Source: CAWCTD01 sp963798455 (GTDB taxonomy: Bacteria; Acidobacteriota; Terriglobia; Bryobacterales; Bryobacteraceae). From it: a DNA stretch of 64,000 bases. Each line of letters starts with the position of its first letter. Position 1 is the stretch's first letter. The position numbers and the translations under genes were made by a program. Positions 25,285 through 34,942 of the stretch are shown piece by piece. The DNA lies in assembly GCA_963798455.1 (NCBI GenBank), contig CAWCTD010000003.1, forward strand, positions 3,410,001 through 3,474,000, written 5' to 3'. The notes under the pieces were generated by a model. That model saw nothing but the letters and a program-made list of their open reading frames with translations, was not told where the DNA came from and ran no database searches.

Positions 25285-26415
25285 TTGGGCCGCTTCGCCG
25301 ACTTTCATCTGGAGCTTGAGGGTGCGGCCGTTGCGGTAGACGGTCAGCTCGATGCTCTGGCCCGCGCGCTTCCTGACCACCGCCCTGTCCAGCGCCATGC
25401 TGCTGTCCACCGCGCGCCCGTCGATGGCCATGATCAGGTCGCCGCCCGCCGGGATCTCATAGTTGCCGATCACGACCCGCTGCCGGGCCCCGCGAAGCCC
25501 GGCTAGCGCTGCCGGGGAATTGGGCTGCACGGTGAAGACGAGCAGGCCGCCTTCGGAAGGAAGATCCAGTTGCTCAGCCAGATTGCCGGAGATGTACATT
25601 CCCTTGAGCCCCGTCTCGGGCCGCCGTGCCGCGGTGCGGAAGTCCTCCAGCAAGACCTTCGCCCGGCTGATGGGGAGAGCGAAGCCGATGCCCACGTTGG
25701 CGGCTCCCACGATCATGGTATTGATCCCGATCACGTTCCCTTGCGAATCCAGCAGCGGCCCGCCGCTGTTGCCCGGGTTGATCGCCGCGTCGGTCTGGAT
25801 CATGTCCTCCATGCCACTGCCATCCTCGGAGGGGACCGAACGGTGCAGCGAGCTGATGACGCCGGTCGTCAGCGTTCCTTCCAGGCCGAAGGGGTTGCCG
25901 ATAGCCAGCACTTTCTGTCCTACCTGAAGGTTCTCCGAATCCCCCAGCCTGAGGAACGCAAGTTTCTTCTTGGGCTCGATTTTCAACAGGGCCAGGTCAT
26001 TCTCGGGCTCGCGGTACAGTATCTTGGCCTCGTATTCCGCGCGGTCGGACAGGATCACCTTGATCCGCGGGGCCGATCCGGCCACCACGTGGTTATTGGT
26101 CAGGACCCGCCCATCCGGATCGATCACGAAGCCGGACCCCGCGCCCTCGACCGGGACGACACGGAAAAACCAGTCTTCCCGGTAGACCACGGTGCTGATG
26201 TTTACCGTGGCCTGGTTCGCCGACTTATAGACCTCGATGTTGTTTACCTCATCGGGGAGCAGGCCGGCGGTGCGCGCCCGATCCGGTTCGTACCAGAGGC
26301 GGCCCGTGTCCGAGACGGACTGAAACCAGCGCGAAGGCTTCCAGCCAGCCACGGAAGTCAGGTAGACAAATGCGGCCACAAACAAGCCGGCCAGCAGAAC
26401 AGATCGGATCTTCAT
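25276..26415 (-). CDS. HtrA/DegP-type S1C serine protease with one PDZ domain
   Basis: An envelope protease of 379 residues. An N-terminal signal anchor (residues 5-23) leads to a trypsin-like domain with His 109 (TNNHVV), Asp 140 (ENDLALLKI) and Ser 217 (NPGNSGGPL), then a single PDZ domain from about residue 270 to the end. One PDZ and a retained anchor resemble DegS/HhoA more than two-PDZ DegP. Its ATG overlaps the coaE stop by 3 nt, so folD-coaE-htrA form one operon. Confidence 0.9.
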   Translation of the reverse strand: MKIRSVLLAGLFVAAFVYLTSVAGWKPSRWFQSVSDTGRLWYEPDRARTAGLLPDEVNNIEVYKSANQATVNISTVVYREDWFFRVVPVEGAGSGFVIDPDGRVLTNNHVVAGSAPRIKVILSDRAEYEAKILYREPENDLALLKIEPKKKLAFLRLGDSENLQVGQKVLAIGNPFGLEGTLTTGVISSLHRSVPSEDGSGMEDMIQTDAAINPGNSGGPLLDSQGNVIGINTMIVGAANVGIGFALPISRAKVLLEDFRTAARRPETGLKGMYISGNLAEQLDLPSEGGLLVFTVQPNSPAALAGLRGARQRVVIGNYEIPAGGDLIMAIDGRAVDSSMALDRAVVRKRAGQSIELTVYRNGRTLKLQMKVGEAAQSL

Positions 26416-27014
26416 GCAGCGCTCCGTAGCAAATTATAGACCTCGCGTGCCTGTCGCAGAGTCTCCTCTTCGGTTTCCGAGGTGTCGATCACATAATCGG
26501 CAAACCTGCGCTTTTCTTCCAGCGGCATCTGGCGGCGAATCCGCGCCAGGGCCTCTTCCCGGCCGAGGCCGCCCCGCTTCATGGCTCGCTCCACCTGCTG
26601 CTCCTCGCGGCACACGGTCAGGACAACCTTGTCCAGGCGCTGGTGGGTGCCTGCTTCGATCATGACCGCGGCCTCGACGACCACGATCGCGCCGGGATCG
26701 CTCGCCGCGATCTCCTCCATAAGTTGATCCTGCCTGCGGATCACTGGGGGGTGGACCAGGCGATTGAGCGCGGCCAGCCGCTCCGGGTCATCGAAAACCA
26801 TGGACGCCAGAAGCTTGCGGTCGATCGAGCCGTCGGAAGCCAGAATCACCGGGCCGAACTCCCGCACCACGGGTTCGAAAGCCTCGCCACCCGGCTGCAT
26901 GACCTCGCGCCCGATCTCGTCGGCTTTGATCAAGCAGCAGCCCAGCGCGGCGAAGGCCTGTCCCACAAAACTCTTGCCGGTGGCCAGACCGCCGGTGAGC
27001 CCCACCTTCAACAT
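26412..27014 (-). CDS. coaE: Dephospho-CoA kinase
   Basis: Final step of coenzyme A synthesis: phosphorylates the 3'-hydroxyl of dephospho-CoA. The 200-residue protein has the P-loop GLTGGLATGKS at residues 5-15, ADEIGREVMQPG and the lid region RIRRQMPLEEKRRFADYVIDTS. ATG 27014 fits the P-loop position; the longer open frame upstream is antisense-like noise. It overlaps folD by 7 nt and htrA by 3 nt. Confidence 0.93.
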   Translation of the reverse strand: MLKVGLTGGLATGKSFVGQAFAALGCCLIKADEIGREVMQPGGEAFEPVVREFGPVILASDGSIDRKLLASMVFDDPERLAALNRLVHPPVIRRQDQLMEEIAASDPGAIVVVEAAVMIEAGTHQRLDKVVLTVCREEQQVERAMKRGGLGREEALARIRRQMPLEEKRRFADYVIDTSETEEETLRQAREVYNLLRSAA

Positions 27015-27928
27015 CCGCGGCGTCTCCGCTCGGCGGCGTCGATGGTGTTCACCATCAGCATGGCGATGGTCAGCGGCCCCACGCCGCCGGGCACGGGCGT
27101 GTACGCGCCGGCGACCTCTGCGACATCGACCGGATGCACGTCGCCCAGGAGCACGCTCCCCTTCTTGTCGAAGCCGGCGAGTTTCTCGGGCTGGCGGGCG
27201 AAGATGGCGGCGGCTTGAGCGCGGTCCGAGACGCGGTTCATGCCCACATCGATTACGGTTGCGCCGGGCTTGATGAATTCCGCGGTGATCATCGCGGGGC
27301 GCCCCATCGCCGCCACCAGGATGTCGGCCTGCCGGCAGACGCCGGCCAGATCGGCGGTTTTGGAGTGACACATGGTCACGGTGGCGTGCTCGTGCAGCAA
27401 AAGGAACGCCATGGGCTTTCCGACCAGGTCGCTGCGTCCCACGACCACCGCGCGGCGGCCGCTGATCGGAATGCCATAGCGTTTGAGGAGCTGCATGACG
27501 CCGGAGGGGGTGCAGGACCTCGGCCCCGGCCGGTTGGTGACCAGGTTGCCGACGTTCATCGGATGCAGCCCGTCCACGTCTTTCTCGGGCGACACGGCCA
27601 GCAGCACCCGCTTGGCGTCGACTTGCGGCGGCAGAGGCATTTGCACCAGAATGCCGTCGATCTCATCCCGTTGATTCAAGCCTTCGATGATGGCGACGAG
27701 TTCCCCGGTTGTGATGGTTGCCGGCGGCGTGAGCTTCTCGCTGTGGATGCCGAGTTCCTCGCAAGCCTTGATCTTGTTGCGAACGTAGATTTGAGAAGCC
27801 GGGTCGTCGCTGGCCAGGATGACGGTGAGGCCGGGAGGGCGGTGGGAAGCCGCAAATTGCTCCACACGAGATTTCGATTCCCTCAGTATCTCGTCCCGAA
27901 TCCGAATGCCGTCCAGGATTTGAGCCAT
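27008..27928 (-). CDS. folD: Bifunctional methylenetetrahydrofolate dehydrogenase/cyclohydrolase
   Basis: A 306-residue FolD, interconverting 5,10-methylene- and 10-formyl-tetrahydrofolate. The motifs YVRNKIKACEELGI (catalytic Lys), DGILVQMPLP, CTPSGVMQLL, VVVGRSDLVGKP and PVPGGVGPLTIAML are all present. ATG 27928 (MAQILDGIRIR) matches the usual family start. It begins the folD-coaE-htrA operon. Confidence 0.95.
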   Translation of the reverse strand: MAQILDGIRIRDEILRESKSRVEQFAASHRPPGLTVILASDDPASQIYVRNKIKACEELGIHSEKLTPPATITTGELVAIIEGLNQRDEIDGILVQMPLPPQVDAKRVLLAVSPEKDVDGLHPMNVGNLVTNRPGPRSCTPSGVMQLLKRYGIPISGRRAVVVGRSDLVGKPMAFLLLHEHATVTMCHSKTADLAGVCRQADILVAAMGRPAMITAEFIKPGATVIDVGMNRVSDRAQAAAIFARQPEKLAGFDKKGSVLLGDVHPVDVAEVAGAYTPVPGGVGPLTIAMLMVNTIDAAERRRRGC

Positions 27929-27969
27929 CAACAGGCAGGATAGCAGCACCCAGGCGCTGAGCGCGGGCC

Positions 27970-29352
27970 CTATCTCTTCCTGCTGGAGTGATAGACAGCC
28001 GCTCCCACGGCCACCGTCAGGGCCGCGGCCACCGAGACCTTCGGTTGCAGCATGATGCCATAGACGGTCATCCATCCGCCCACGAGCAGGAAAAGGGCCG
28101 GCAGAAGCGGCCAGGCGAAGCTGACCACGCGCAGCTTCTGCCACTCAGGCCTGCGGCGGAAGATGAACAGCGAACTGACCGACATGACAGCGAAAAAGTT
28201 GAGCATGAACCCGATGTAGATGACCAGTTGCGGGAACGGCGTCAGGGTCATCAGCACGGCGCAGATCCCCTGGAGCACGATGGCCGGCACGGGCGTGTGC
28301 CACCGGGGATCCACCTTTGCCGCCACGGGCAGGAAGGCGCCGTTCTTCGCCATGGCATAGTAGACGCGCGGGCCGATGGTCACCATGGCGTTGACGGTGG
28401 AAACCAGCGACAGCGCCATCAGTCCGCTGAAGGCCCCCGCGATCCCCGGGCCGAACAGCTTCGATGCCGCCAGCGCGCCCACCGCCAGCACTCCTTTCAT
28501 CTCGCTGAGAGGGGTGGCGTAAATGAAAACCAGATTCAACCCCAGGTACAGCGCCGCGACCAGTCCCGCCCCGACGGCCAGGGCCGCCGGCAGAGTCTTG
28601 TCGGGCCGCTTCAGCTCCTCGGCCACATACGTGGCGGCGTTCCAGCCGCTGTAAGCCACATAGATCCAAAACAGGCTGATGACGAACTGCGCGGCCAGAG
28701 GCGTGGTTGAGGTCCGAGTGGTGGACATCGAAAAGTGCCCCCAGCTTCCCGTCCCAATGGCGAAGCCCATCCAGATGAAGGTGACCAGCACCAGGATCTT
28801 GGTGGCCGTCAGGACGTTCTGTATCCGCGCGATGCGCCTCACACCGAAGAAGTTCAGGATGGTGAACAGCACGATCAGGCACGATGCGGCCAGTTGCGCC
28901 CCACCCAGCTTGAGGGCGAAAGAGCCCGAGCCGATGGTGAACTGTGCGCTTTCCTGCTTCAGGCTGGGGAAGAAATAACCTAGATAGTCCGAGAAGGCCA
29001 GCGCCGCCGCCGCGATGGGCGCGGAGAATCCGGCGAAGAAGGAGACCCAGCCCGTCATGAACCCCCAGGTGGGGCCGTACGCGCGTGTCAGATAAACGTA
29101 TTCACCACCCGAACTGGGGAAGTTGACGCCCAGCTCGGAATAGCAGAAGGCGCCCACCAGCGCGAACAGCGCACCCACAACCCAGATGCTGAGCACCAGG
29201 GTCGGGGTGCCCAAATCGCCGGCCAGAAAGCCGCTTGTGGCGAAGATTCCGGTCCCGACCATGTTGGAGACGACCAGGGCCGTGGCGCTGACGATGCCCA
29301 GTTGCCGGAGCAGCGCGGAGGAGCCTTCGGAGGAAGCCTGAGGAAGAGCCAT
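27970..29352 (-). CDS. APC family amino acid permease
   Basis: A 460-residue transporter with about 12 membrane helices of the amino acid-polyamine-organocation family. Typical features are VVSNMVGTGIFATSGFLAGDLG in helix 1, SELGVNFPSSGGEYVYLTRAYG and SGWNAATYVAEELKRPDKTLPAAL. The LAT/Y+L-like subgroup is likely; substrate is not readable. ATG 29352 is chosen where homology begins. It is divergent from pcm, 51 nt away, so the two share a promoter region. Confidence 0.88.
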   Translation of the reverse strand: MALPQASSEGSSALLRQLGIVSATALVVSNMVGTGIFATSGFLAGDLGTPTLVLSIWVVGALFALVGAFCYSELGVNFPSSGGEYVYLTRAYGPTWGFMTGWVSFFAGFSAPIAAAALAFSDYLGYFFPSLKQESAQFTIGSGSFALKLGGAQLAASCLIVLFTILNFFGVRRIARIQNVLTATKILVLVTFIWMGFAIGTGSWGHFSMSTTRTSTTPLAAQFVISLFWIYVAYSGWNAATYVAEELKRPDKTLPAALAVGAGLVAALYLGLNLVFIYATPLSEMKGVLAVGALAASKLFGPGIAGAFSGLMALSLVSTVNAMVTIGPRVYYAMAKNGAFLPVAAKVDPRWHTPVPAIVLQGICAVLMTLTPFPQLVIYIGFMLNFFAVMSVSSLFIFRRRPEWQKLRVVSFAWPLLPALFLLVGGWMTVYGIMLQPKVSVAAALTVAVGAAVYHSSRKR

Positions 29353-29403
29353 GTTCTTTTCCGTCACTTGGACATTGTACGCCAGCGTGTGTAGCATTCT
29401 GGT

Positions 29404-30099
29404 ATGGCTGGTCTGTTTCTCTCGCTCGCCATGCCGGGGCTGCTCCTTTGGGCTGGGGATCCCTACCAGGCGCAGCGAGCGGAAATGGTCCGAGAGCAGA
29501 TCGAAGCCCGTGGGGTCCGCAACCCAGAGGTTCTGCGGGTCATGCGGGAGACTCCGCGTCACTTGTTCGTGCCGGAGGCGCTGCGCTCTTTCGCCTACCT
29601 GGACCAACCACTGCCGATCGGCTCGGGACAGACCATCTCGCAGCCCTACATCGTGGCGGTTATGACGGAGTTGCTTCAGCCGGACAAGACCCAGAAGGTC
29701 CTGGAAATCGGGACCGGGTCAGGCTACCAGGCGGCCGTGTTGTCCCCGCTGGTGAAGCACCTGTACACCATCGAGATCGTGCCCGAACTGGCCAAGCGCA
29801 GCGCGGAAGTGCTGAAGAAGCTCGGCTGCGGGAACGTCACCGTGCGCCAAGGCGACGGCTACCTGGGCTGGCCGGAGGAGGCGCCTTTCGATCGCATCAT
29901 GTTGACGGCCGCCCCAAGCGAGGTTCCGAAGTCCCTGCTCGGCCAGTTGAAGCCCGGAGGCCGGCTGGTGGCTCCAGTGGGCGAGACCTTATCAGGTCAA
30001 GACCTGGTGGTGGTCGAGAAGGGAGCGGACGGGAAGATCCGGGAACGTTCCATCATCCCCGTCCGGTTCGTACCGATGGTGCACGAAGGCAAGAACTGA
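29404..30099 (+). CDS. pcm: Protein-L-isoaspartate O-methyltransferase with signal-like N-terminus
   Basis: A 231-residue repair methyltransferase. MVREQIEARGVRNPEVLRVMRETPRH is the standard start of the fold, followed by IGSGQTISQPYIVA (isoaspartyl site) and the SAM motif VLEIGTGSGYQAAVL. About 25 residues (MAGLFLSLAMPGLLLWAGD) precede the family start and look like a signal peptide, so the enzyme may be exported; family members are normally cytoplasmic. It precedes the Tat-tagged dehydratase by 25 nt. Confidence 0.88.
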   Translation: MAGLFLSLAMPGLLLWAGDPYQAQRAEMVREQIEARGVRNPEVLRVMRETPRHLFVPEALRSFAYLDQPLPIGSGQTISQPYIVAVMTELLQPDKTQKVLEIGTGSGYQAAVLSPLVKHLYTIEIVPELAKRSAEVLKKLGCGNVTVRQGDGYLGWPEEAPFDRIMLTAAPSEVPKSLLGQLKPGGRLVAPVGETLSGQDLVVVEKGADGKIRERSIIPVRFVPMVHEGKN

Positions 30100-30124
30100 A
30101 AAGCCGCAAAGGAGAGAAGAGGTA

Positions 30125-31408
30125 ATGAACGACGACACAAAGACAAACCGACGGGACTTTTCCAGGGAAGTCGCCGGGGCAGGCTTCTTGTGGGCTGCGG
30201 CCGGCTCCGCCAGCGGGCAAGCAGTGCCCGCGCCGGCCCCCCAGCCGGTCAGCGCGGAACCGAGAGGCCTTCGCATGAAAATCACAAAGGTCGAGCCCAT
30301 TCTGACGGGCAACGAAGTTTTCCTCAGAATCGAAACCGACGCGGGGATCGTGGGCTACGGCGATGGGACAAACAACTTCATCCCCTACTCCTCGGAAGGG
30401 ATGCTGAAGGACCTGATCCCCTACTTGATCGGGGAGGACCAGGAAAGGATCGAGTACCTCTGGCAGTCCTGCTTCCGCCGCCGGTTCTATCGCGGTGGTC
30501 CGGCCACCGGCGCCGCCATCAGCGCCATCGACATGGCACTGTGGGACATCAAGGGCAAAGCTTACGGCGTGCCCGTCTACCAGTTGCTCGGCGGCCTGGC
30601 GCGAACCAAGGTCCGGGTCTACGGAGCGGTCACCGGCAACACGGCAGCCGAGGCGGTACAGCAGGCCAAACAGCGCGTCTCGCGGGGGATCACGGCCATC
30701 CGCTTCCGCGCTTTTCACAGTTATGACGCCATCGACCTCCACGACCACAAGCTGGCGGTTGAGCAGCAGATCGAATACCTGGCGGCCATCCGGGAGGCCG
30801 TGGGCGACCGAATCGACCTCATCCTCGAGTGCCACGGACGTTACGATCCGCAGTGGGCGATCGAGCTGGCCCGGCGAGCCGAGCCTTATAAGCCGTTCCT
30901 GATCGAAGATCCGATTCGCCACGAGAACCCGCAGGCTCTGGCGCAGGTCCGGGCGGGCACGCGGATCCCGCTGGCCACCGGCGAGCGCTACCACAACAAA
31001 TGGGAGTTCCGCGAGACGATCATGAACAGCTACGTGAACTATCTGCGTCCGGACGTTTGTCACTGCGGCGGGATCAGCGAAATGAAGAAAATCGCCGCGT
31101 GCGGCGAGGTGTTCTATCAAAACCTCATTCCGCACAACAACGCCGGCCCGTTGGGCACCGCCGCGACGCTGCACGCCGCCCTGAGCATCCCCAACGTGGA
31201 GCTGATCGAGGCGCCCTGGGTGAATTCCGACGCCAAGACCGGCGTCGTCGCGCCATATCCGAGGGTGGAGAAGGGCTACGCCTTGCCGCTGGAGGGACCG
31301 GGCCTGGGCATCACATTTGATGAGAAACTCGCCAGGTCCACACCCTTCCGGACGCCTGCCATGCAGCCCCGGCTGAATGATCCCGACGGTTCCGTCCGGG
31401 ACTTCTGA
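30125..31408 (+). CDS. Enolase-superfamily sugar acid dehydratase (GalD-like), Tat signal
   Basis: A 427-residue mandelate racemase/muconate lactonizing enzyme family protein. After a Tat-type leader (NRRDFSREVAGAGFLWAAAGS, cleavage near SGQA), the barrel domain has ECHGRYDP, IEDPIRHENP and ATGERYHNKWEF as metal and acid-base segments and PHNNAGPLG near the end, as in galactonate/mannonate dehydratases. These enzymes dehydrate sugar acids to 2-keto-3-deoxy acids. The substrate is inferred only at class level. A ribosome site (GGAGAGAAGAGG) precedes ATG 30125. It is followed in 14 nt by a glycosidase. Confidence 0.82.
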   Translation: MNDDTKTNRRDFSREVAGAGFLWAAAGSASGQAVPAPAPQPVSAEPRGLRMKITKVEPILTGNEVFLRIETDAGIVGYGDGTNNFIPYSSEGMLKDLIPYLIGEDQERIEYLWQSCFRRRFYRGGPATGAAISAIDMALWDIKGKAYGVPVYQLLGGLARTKVRVYGAVTGNTAAEAVQQAKQRVSRGITAIRFRAFHSYDAIDLHDHKLAVEQQIEYLAAIREAVGDRIDLILECHGRYDPQWAIELARRAEPYKPFLIEDPIRHENPQALAQVRAGTRIPLATGERYHNKWEFRETIMNSYVNYLRPDVCHCGGISEMKKIAACGEVFYQNLIPHNNAGPLGTAATLHAALSIPNVELIEAPWVNSDAKTGVVAPYPRVEKGYALPLEGPGLGITFDEKLARSTPFRTPAMQPRLNDPDGSVRDF

Positions 31409-31422
31409 AGCAAGGACACATC

Positions 31423-33240
31423 GTGTGCAGAACCTTGGTCGTTTTCCTCGTAACGGCAGCTCTCGCCGGGGCCGCGGCAGGCAAGCCAATTCACGTCTGG
31501 GAAAAGCAGGAAATCACCCTTCAGGCTGAGAAGGCTCACGCGAACCCCTATCTCGAGGTTGAGATTTGGGTGGAGCTGGAGGGACCTGGTTTCCAGAAAC
31601 GCGTGTACGGTTTCTGGGACGGGGAACGGGTGTTCCGTGTTCGGATTGTCGCCACAGCGCCGGGGACATGGTCCTGGGTCAGCGGGTCGAACACTCAAGA
31701 TCCTGGCTTGAATGGCAAGAAGGGCGAATTCACCGCCGTCGCGTGGACGGAGGCCGAGAAGGCGGAGAACATCTGCCGCCGCGGCTTCATTCAGCCGACC
31801 GCCAATGGCCACGCGCTCCAACACCCCGACGGCACCCCATTTTTCCTCCTGGCAGACACCTGGTGGTCCACGCCGACATTCCGGTATCGCTGGACGGAGG
31901 ACGATGTCAGCCATCCGATGGGACCGGAGGCGACTTTCAAAGACATGGTCCGGTTCCGCAAGGCACAGGGCTACAACGGCATTGCGATGATCGCCGGTTT
32001 TCCGAACTGGGCCAACGACGGAAAACCCGCCACCATCCGGCTCAACGACGCCGAGAAGACGCTGGTCCGCTCCGCGTGGGGACAACCAGGCACGAACAGC
32101 GCCAAGGACATGCACAACGAGGGCGGCAGGCCGTTCCTTTTCCCCGGCCGTGTCCCGGGCTATGAAGACCTGTACCCGGACGTGGACCGCATCAATCCCG
32201 CCTATTTCCATTACCTCGACCAGAAGATCGATTACCTCAACTCACAGGGTTTCGTGCCGTTTGTCGAGGTCATGCGCCGCGATGCGAGCCCGGCCTGGAA
32301 GGAGTTCTACAAGTGGCCCGACTCTTACGCCCGCTACATCCAGTACGTCTTCAGCCGGCTCCAGGCCAATAACGTGCTCCTGAGTCCGATCCACTTCGAT
32401 TGGTATGTCGATACGATACCGGCCCGTGACTTCAACGACGCTGCTAATCTCGTGATCAAGAAGTACGGGCCGACGCCTTTCGGAACCCTGGTATCGGCGA
32501 ATTCCAATCCGTCGACCTTGGTCAACTTTGCTGACGGCGCCCGCTGGTTGACCCTGCACCAAAGCGGAAACCAACGCACGCACGACTTCTATTGGTACCT
32601 GACCGAGATCTTCCAGGCAAAGCCGGCGTTGCCGGCGATCGCCGGCGAGCCGTACTACTCTGGCCTCCGGTTCAAGCCGGGGAACACTCCGCCTTACATC
32701 GCGCAAGGGGGCACCCAGGAGGACAGCCTCTACAACCGTTCGTCCTTGTACGGCAACTTCCTGTCCGGGGGCCTTGGCGGCTACATCTACGGCGCGGACG
32801 GTATTTGGCAGGCCGATATCGAGCCGGCTGCGAGCATCAAGATGTGGGACGCCTTCCTGTGGCAATCCGGAGCTCAATTGAAGCACCTTCGCTCCTTTGC
32901 TTTCTCGAATGGCGCCCGCTTTCAGTCCCTGGCGCCCGACCCTGATCTGGTCACCCCGAACAGGGCCCACGAGACGCTGGGCTTTGAAGGTTGGGCTTAC
33001 TGCGCCCGGACCCCGGAGAAGGATTTCTTCCTGATCTACCTGGAAAAAGGTTGCTCCCAGGTGACCGTGCGCGGCATGTTACCGGAGGCGAGATACGAGG
33101 CGAAGTGGTTCAATCCCAGAAATGGGGAATGGGCCAACGCCGGGCCGGGCGTCCTTACCTCGGACGTGACCGGCAGGATGCAGGTTCCCGCGCCGCCTTC
33201 CGGCGAAGACTGGGGCCTGCGCCTCCTGCTGGCCCGCTAG
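31423..33240 (+). CDS. DUF5060 + apiosidase-like (DUF4038/GH140-type) glycoside hydrolase
   Basis: A secreted 605-residue protein starting at GTG 31423 with a signal peptide (VVFLVTAALAGAAAG). An N-terminal beta domain (residues 25-115: IHVWEKQEITLQA, NPYLEVEIWVEL, YGFWDGERVFRVRI) fits DUF5060. The TIM barrel from about residue 130 (DGTPFFLLADTWWS, VRFRKAQGYNGIAMIAGF) fits the DUF4038/GH140 apiosidase-like family, with acidic residues in MRRDASPAW and IAGEPYYSG as catalytic candidates. It probably cleaves a plant pectin or related glycan side chain. Confidence 0.82.
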   Translation: MCRTLVVFLVTAALAGAAAGKPIHVWEKQEITLQAEKAHANPYLEVEIWVELEGPGFQKRVYGFWDGERVFRVRIVATAPGTWSWVSGSNTQDPGLNGKKGEFTAVAWTEAEKAENICRRGFIQPTANGHALQHPDGTPFFLLADTWWSTPTFRYRWTEDDVSHPMGPEATFKDMVRFRKAQGYNGIAMIAGFPNWANDGKPATIRLNDAEKTLVRSAWGQPGTNSAKDMHNEGGRPFLFPGRVPGYEDLYPDVDRINPAYFHYLDQKIDYLNSQGFVPFVEVMRRDASPAWKEFYKWPDSYARYIQYVFSRLQANNVLLSPIHFDWYVDTIPARDFNDAANLVIKKYGPTPFGTLVSANSNPSTLVNFADGARWLTLHQSGNQRTHDFYWYLTEIFQAKPALPAIAGEPYYSGLRFKPGNTPPYIAQGGTQEDSLYNRSSLYGNFLSGGLGGYIYGADGIWQADIEPAASIKMWDAFLWQSGAQLKHLRSFAFSNGARFQSLAPDPDLVTPNRAHETLGFEGWAYCARTPEKDFFLIYLEKGCSQVTVRGMLPEARYEAKWFNPRNGEWANAGPGVLTSDVTGRMQVPAPPSGEDWGLRLLLAR

Positions 33241-33345
33241 AATGGCGACTCCGAAGTTCACTGGAAAACACCCGCCGCTTTCTGACCCTGGAGCGGAGGC
33301 CCGTGTAAACCGCAACGCCCGCTCCATCGTCATGAATAGAGACGG

Positions 33346-34937
33346 ATGTTGAAAGCCCTGATTTCCGGCCTCGTCCTCACGGCAGCCCTTGCCGGCGGCG
33401 GCACGGAGGCGGCATTCGTGCCCGCCTTTGAAAGCGGCGCCCCTCTTACCTCGCGCGCCACCATCGACCGGCTGGTCTTCAGCAAGCTGAAGAAGCTGGG
33501 CATTCAGCCGGCGAACCTGTGCTCAGACGCGGTGTTTATCCGTCGCGCCTATCTCGACGTCATCGGCACGCTCCCCACTGCCCAGGAAACCTCGGAGTTC
33601 CTGCAAGACCGCGACCCCAACAAGCGCAGCGCCCTGATCGATCGCCTGCTGGACCGCGACGAATTTGCCGACTACTGGGCCATGAAGTGGGGCGATCTGC
33701 TGCGGGTCAAGTCGGAGTTCCCCATCAACCTGTGGCCCAACGCGGTGCAGGCCTATCACCGCTGGATTCGCACCAGCATCAAGGAGAACATGCCGTACGA
33801 CCAGTTCGTGCGCGCGACTGCTCACTGCCAGCGGCAGCAACTTCCGCGTGCCCGCAGGTCAACTTCTACCGCGCCGTCCAAAGCAAGGAGCCGCAAGCCA
33901 TCGCACAGGCCGTGGCGCTGACCTTCATGGGAACTCGGGCCGAGAACTGGCCCAAGGAGCGGCTGTCCGCCATGGCGGCCTTCTTCTCCAAGATCGGCTA
34001 CAAGTCCACGGGCGAATGGAAGGAAGAGATCGTCTTCTTCGACCCCGGCTAGGACAAACCGGGAGCCGGCAGGGCGCCGCCGGCGGCCGTTCTTCCCGAC
34101 GGCACGTCGGCCCGCGTCTCCCCGGACCAGGATCCGCGCGAGGTCTTCGCCAACTGGCTGATCGCCCCGGATAACCCGTGGTTCGCCCGCAACATCGTGA
34201 ACCGCGTCTGGTCCTGGCTGCTGGGACGCGGCATCATCCACGAGCCGGACGACATCCGGCCCGGACAACCCGCCCAGCAACCCCGAGCTGCTGGCGTATC
34301 TGGAACGCGAGCTGATCGCCTCCGCGTTACGACCTGAAGCACATCTACCGCCTGATCCTGAACTCGCAGACCTATCAGCTCTCTTCCATTCCCGGCAACC
34401 GGCCGCCCCGAGGCCGCGGCCAATTTCGCCTTCTATCCGCTGCGCCGTCTCGATGCGGAGGTGCTGATCGACGCCATCTGCCAGATCACCGGCACGACCG
34501 AGCAGTATTCCAGCCCCATTCCGGAGCCGTTCACCTTCATTCCCGGAGGACCAGCGCTCGATCGCGCTGCCGGACGGCAGCATCACCAGCTCTTTTCTGG
34601 AGATGTTCGGCCGCCCGCCGCGCGACACCGGGCTGGAATCGGAGCGGAACAACCGGCCCACGGCCGCACAGCGGCTGCACCTGCTGAATTCGAGCCACAT
34701 CCAGCGCAAGATTCGAGCAGAGCACGAAGCTGCAGGGCCCTGGTGCAACCCTCCGGCAGGCCGCGCGATCCCATTGACAAGCTCTACCTGACGATCCTCT
34801 CGCGCTACCCCACGGACGACGGAATTGGAGCGCCGTGTCGGCGTATTTCCAATCCGTCACCGGCAACAGGTGGCCGGCCGCTTGTGGACCTGGCCTGGGC
34901 TCTGATCAACAGCGCGGAGTTCCTGTACCGGCATTGA
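33346..34937 (+). pseudogene. DUF1549/DUF1553 domain protein, broken by about 11 one-base insertions and a stop
   Basis: With the frames stitched, this is a planctomycete/Solibacter-type protein of about 525 residues. It has a signal peptide, DUF1549 (DRLVFSKLKKLGIQPANLC, FIRRAYLDVIGTLPT, DRDEFADYWAMKWGDLLR) and DUF1553 (NPWFARNIVNRVWSWLLGRGI, LNSQTYQLSS, LRRLDAEVLIDAICQ, RPTAAQRLHLLNS). Extra bases are seen near 33817, 33856, 34263, 34324, 34406, 34546, 34714, 34736, 34822, 34834 and 34883, plus TAG at 34050 where a Lys codon is expected. Each segment between breaks stays conserved, so the gene is probably intact in the organism. Function is unknown; it is always paired with DUF1501. Confidence 0.8.
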
Positions 34938-34942
34938 TAGAC

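Noticed and set aside
30053..31489. Long minus-strand open frame of 478 codons over the Tat-tagged dehydratase
   Set aside because: It is antisense to an enzyme with clear family motifs on the plus strand, has no domain of its own and no ribosome site; long antisense frames are common in GC-rich DNA.
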